From positions 2,976,001 through 3,040,000 of the forward strand of contig NC_015578.1 in assembly GCF_000214375.1 (NCBI RefSeq): a stretch of DNA of 64,000 nt. The letters run 5' to 3'. Below, one piece after another: positions 63,867 to 64,000 of this stretch; within the stretch, counting starts at the first letter, position 1, and each line of letters begins with the position of its first letter. Under the pieces are notes generated by a model. That model saw nothing but the letters and a program-made list of their open reading frames with translations. It searched no databases and was not told where the DNA came from. Both the position numbers and the translations under genes were made by a program. This DNA comes from Treponema primitia ZAS-2. GTDB taxonomy: Bacteria; Spirochaetota; Spirochaetia; Treponematales; Breznakiellaceae.

Positions 63867-63956
63867 ATGACAAATTCACCAATTTTGTCATAATACCCCT
63901 TGACTTATTCCCGGAATTTGCTAATATTAATTATGACAAAATATCATTTTTTGTCA
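63867..63956 (+). promoter_or_regulatory. fabV promoter with two TGACAAA...TTTGTCA palindromes
   Basis: TTGACT (63900-63905), 16 bases, TAATAT (63922-63927). TGACAAAA-N7-TTTTGTCA (63934-63956) follows the -10 box exactly as at fabH, and a second palindrome, ATGACAAATT...AATTTTGTCAT (63867-63891), lies upstream of the -35 box. AAGGAG precedes the ATG. Confidence 0.75.
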
Positions 63957-63970
63957 CGCAAGGAGAAAAT

Positions 63971-64000
63971 ATGGTCATCAAACCCCTTATCAGGGACAAT
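63971..64000 (+). CDS. fabV: Enoyl-ACP/trans-2-enoyl-CoA reductase FabV (first codons only)
   Basis: Only MVIKPLIRDN is inside the window. FabV/TER proteins start with MIVKPMVRNN (Treponema denticola, from memory) or MIIKPKIRG, a close match. The operator shared with the fab operon and the lack of another enoyl reductase here support the call. The rest of the gene lies to the right. Confidence 0.65.
   Translation, partial: MVIKPLIRDN

Noticed and set aside
63791-63970. Open frame from a GTG at 63791 that continues without a stop into fabV
   Set aside because: It crosses two palindromic operators and the fabV promoter, has no ribosome site and no recognisable domain. It may be a remnant of a gene linked to the methylase, but I cannot support it as coding.

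Overview
The window looks like chromosomal DNA of a termite-gut treponeme close to Treponema primitia. The main pointer is an aerobic catechol meta-cleavage operon inside an otherwise fermentative genome, an arrangement published for that species. Supporting signs are many Treponema-style lipoproteins, a TRAP transporter operon, a FabV-type enoyl reductase start, and mixed GC content with AT-rich accessory stretches. No rRNA gene, complete tRNA gene, CRISPR array or replication origin was seen.

Layout. (1) 1-8.6 kb, all minus strand: a truncated peptide-type ABC substrate-binding protein, a YibE/F membrane protein with an exported alkaline phosphatase, and a GH3 glycosidase next to an AraC regulator fused to a GH39 glycosidase. 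(2) 8.7-13.6 kb, minus: a six-gene meta-cleavage operon that takes catechol to pyruvate and acetyl-CoA through the hydrolytic branch. (3) 14.0-23.3 kb: a small lipoprotein, then a GntR/FCD regulator divergent from an eight-gene TRAP-transporter sugar-acid operon. (4) 23.4-34.6 kb and 48.9-57.0 kb: two blocks that together encode the complete methylaspartate pathway of glutamate fermentation. The steps are glutamate mutase GlmS/E with its reactivase GlmL, methylaspartate ammonia-lyase, a two-subunit mesaconase, and a citrate-lyase-type enzyme (CitDEF, CitC, CitXG) that by context is citramalate lyase. Two AbgB-like amidohydrolases, a C26 gamma-glutamyl hydrolase and two novel membrane proteins probably feed glutamate into it. 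A GntR regulator and shared TTGATATATATCAA-type sites link the blocks. (5) 34.8-48.8 kb, plus strand, inserted between the blocks: three surface lipoproteins, the first out of frame at a run of 16 C (probable phase variation); a PD-(D/E)XK gene broken by an 85-bp structured insert; and a very AT-rich pair, an SNF2 helicase and a DUF4391-like/Sel1 fusion, which is a candidate defence system. (6) 57.3-61.8 kb: fabH-fabD-fabG-fabF-fabZ. (7) 61.8-64.0 kb: a possible small RNA, a PD-(D/E)XK-like protein divergent from an adenine methylase, and the start of fabV.

Notable non-coding structure: two oppositely oriented palindromic elements around 116-bp tandem repeats inside the presumed citramalate-lyase operon, with conserved inner boxes and unrelated but perfectly complementary outer stems; identical TGACAAAA-N7-TTTTGTCA palindromes at the fabH and fabV promoters; a 34-bp palindrome between mal and the next gene; and an orphan copy of the glutamate-cluster operator in front of the helicase pair.
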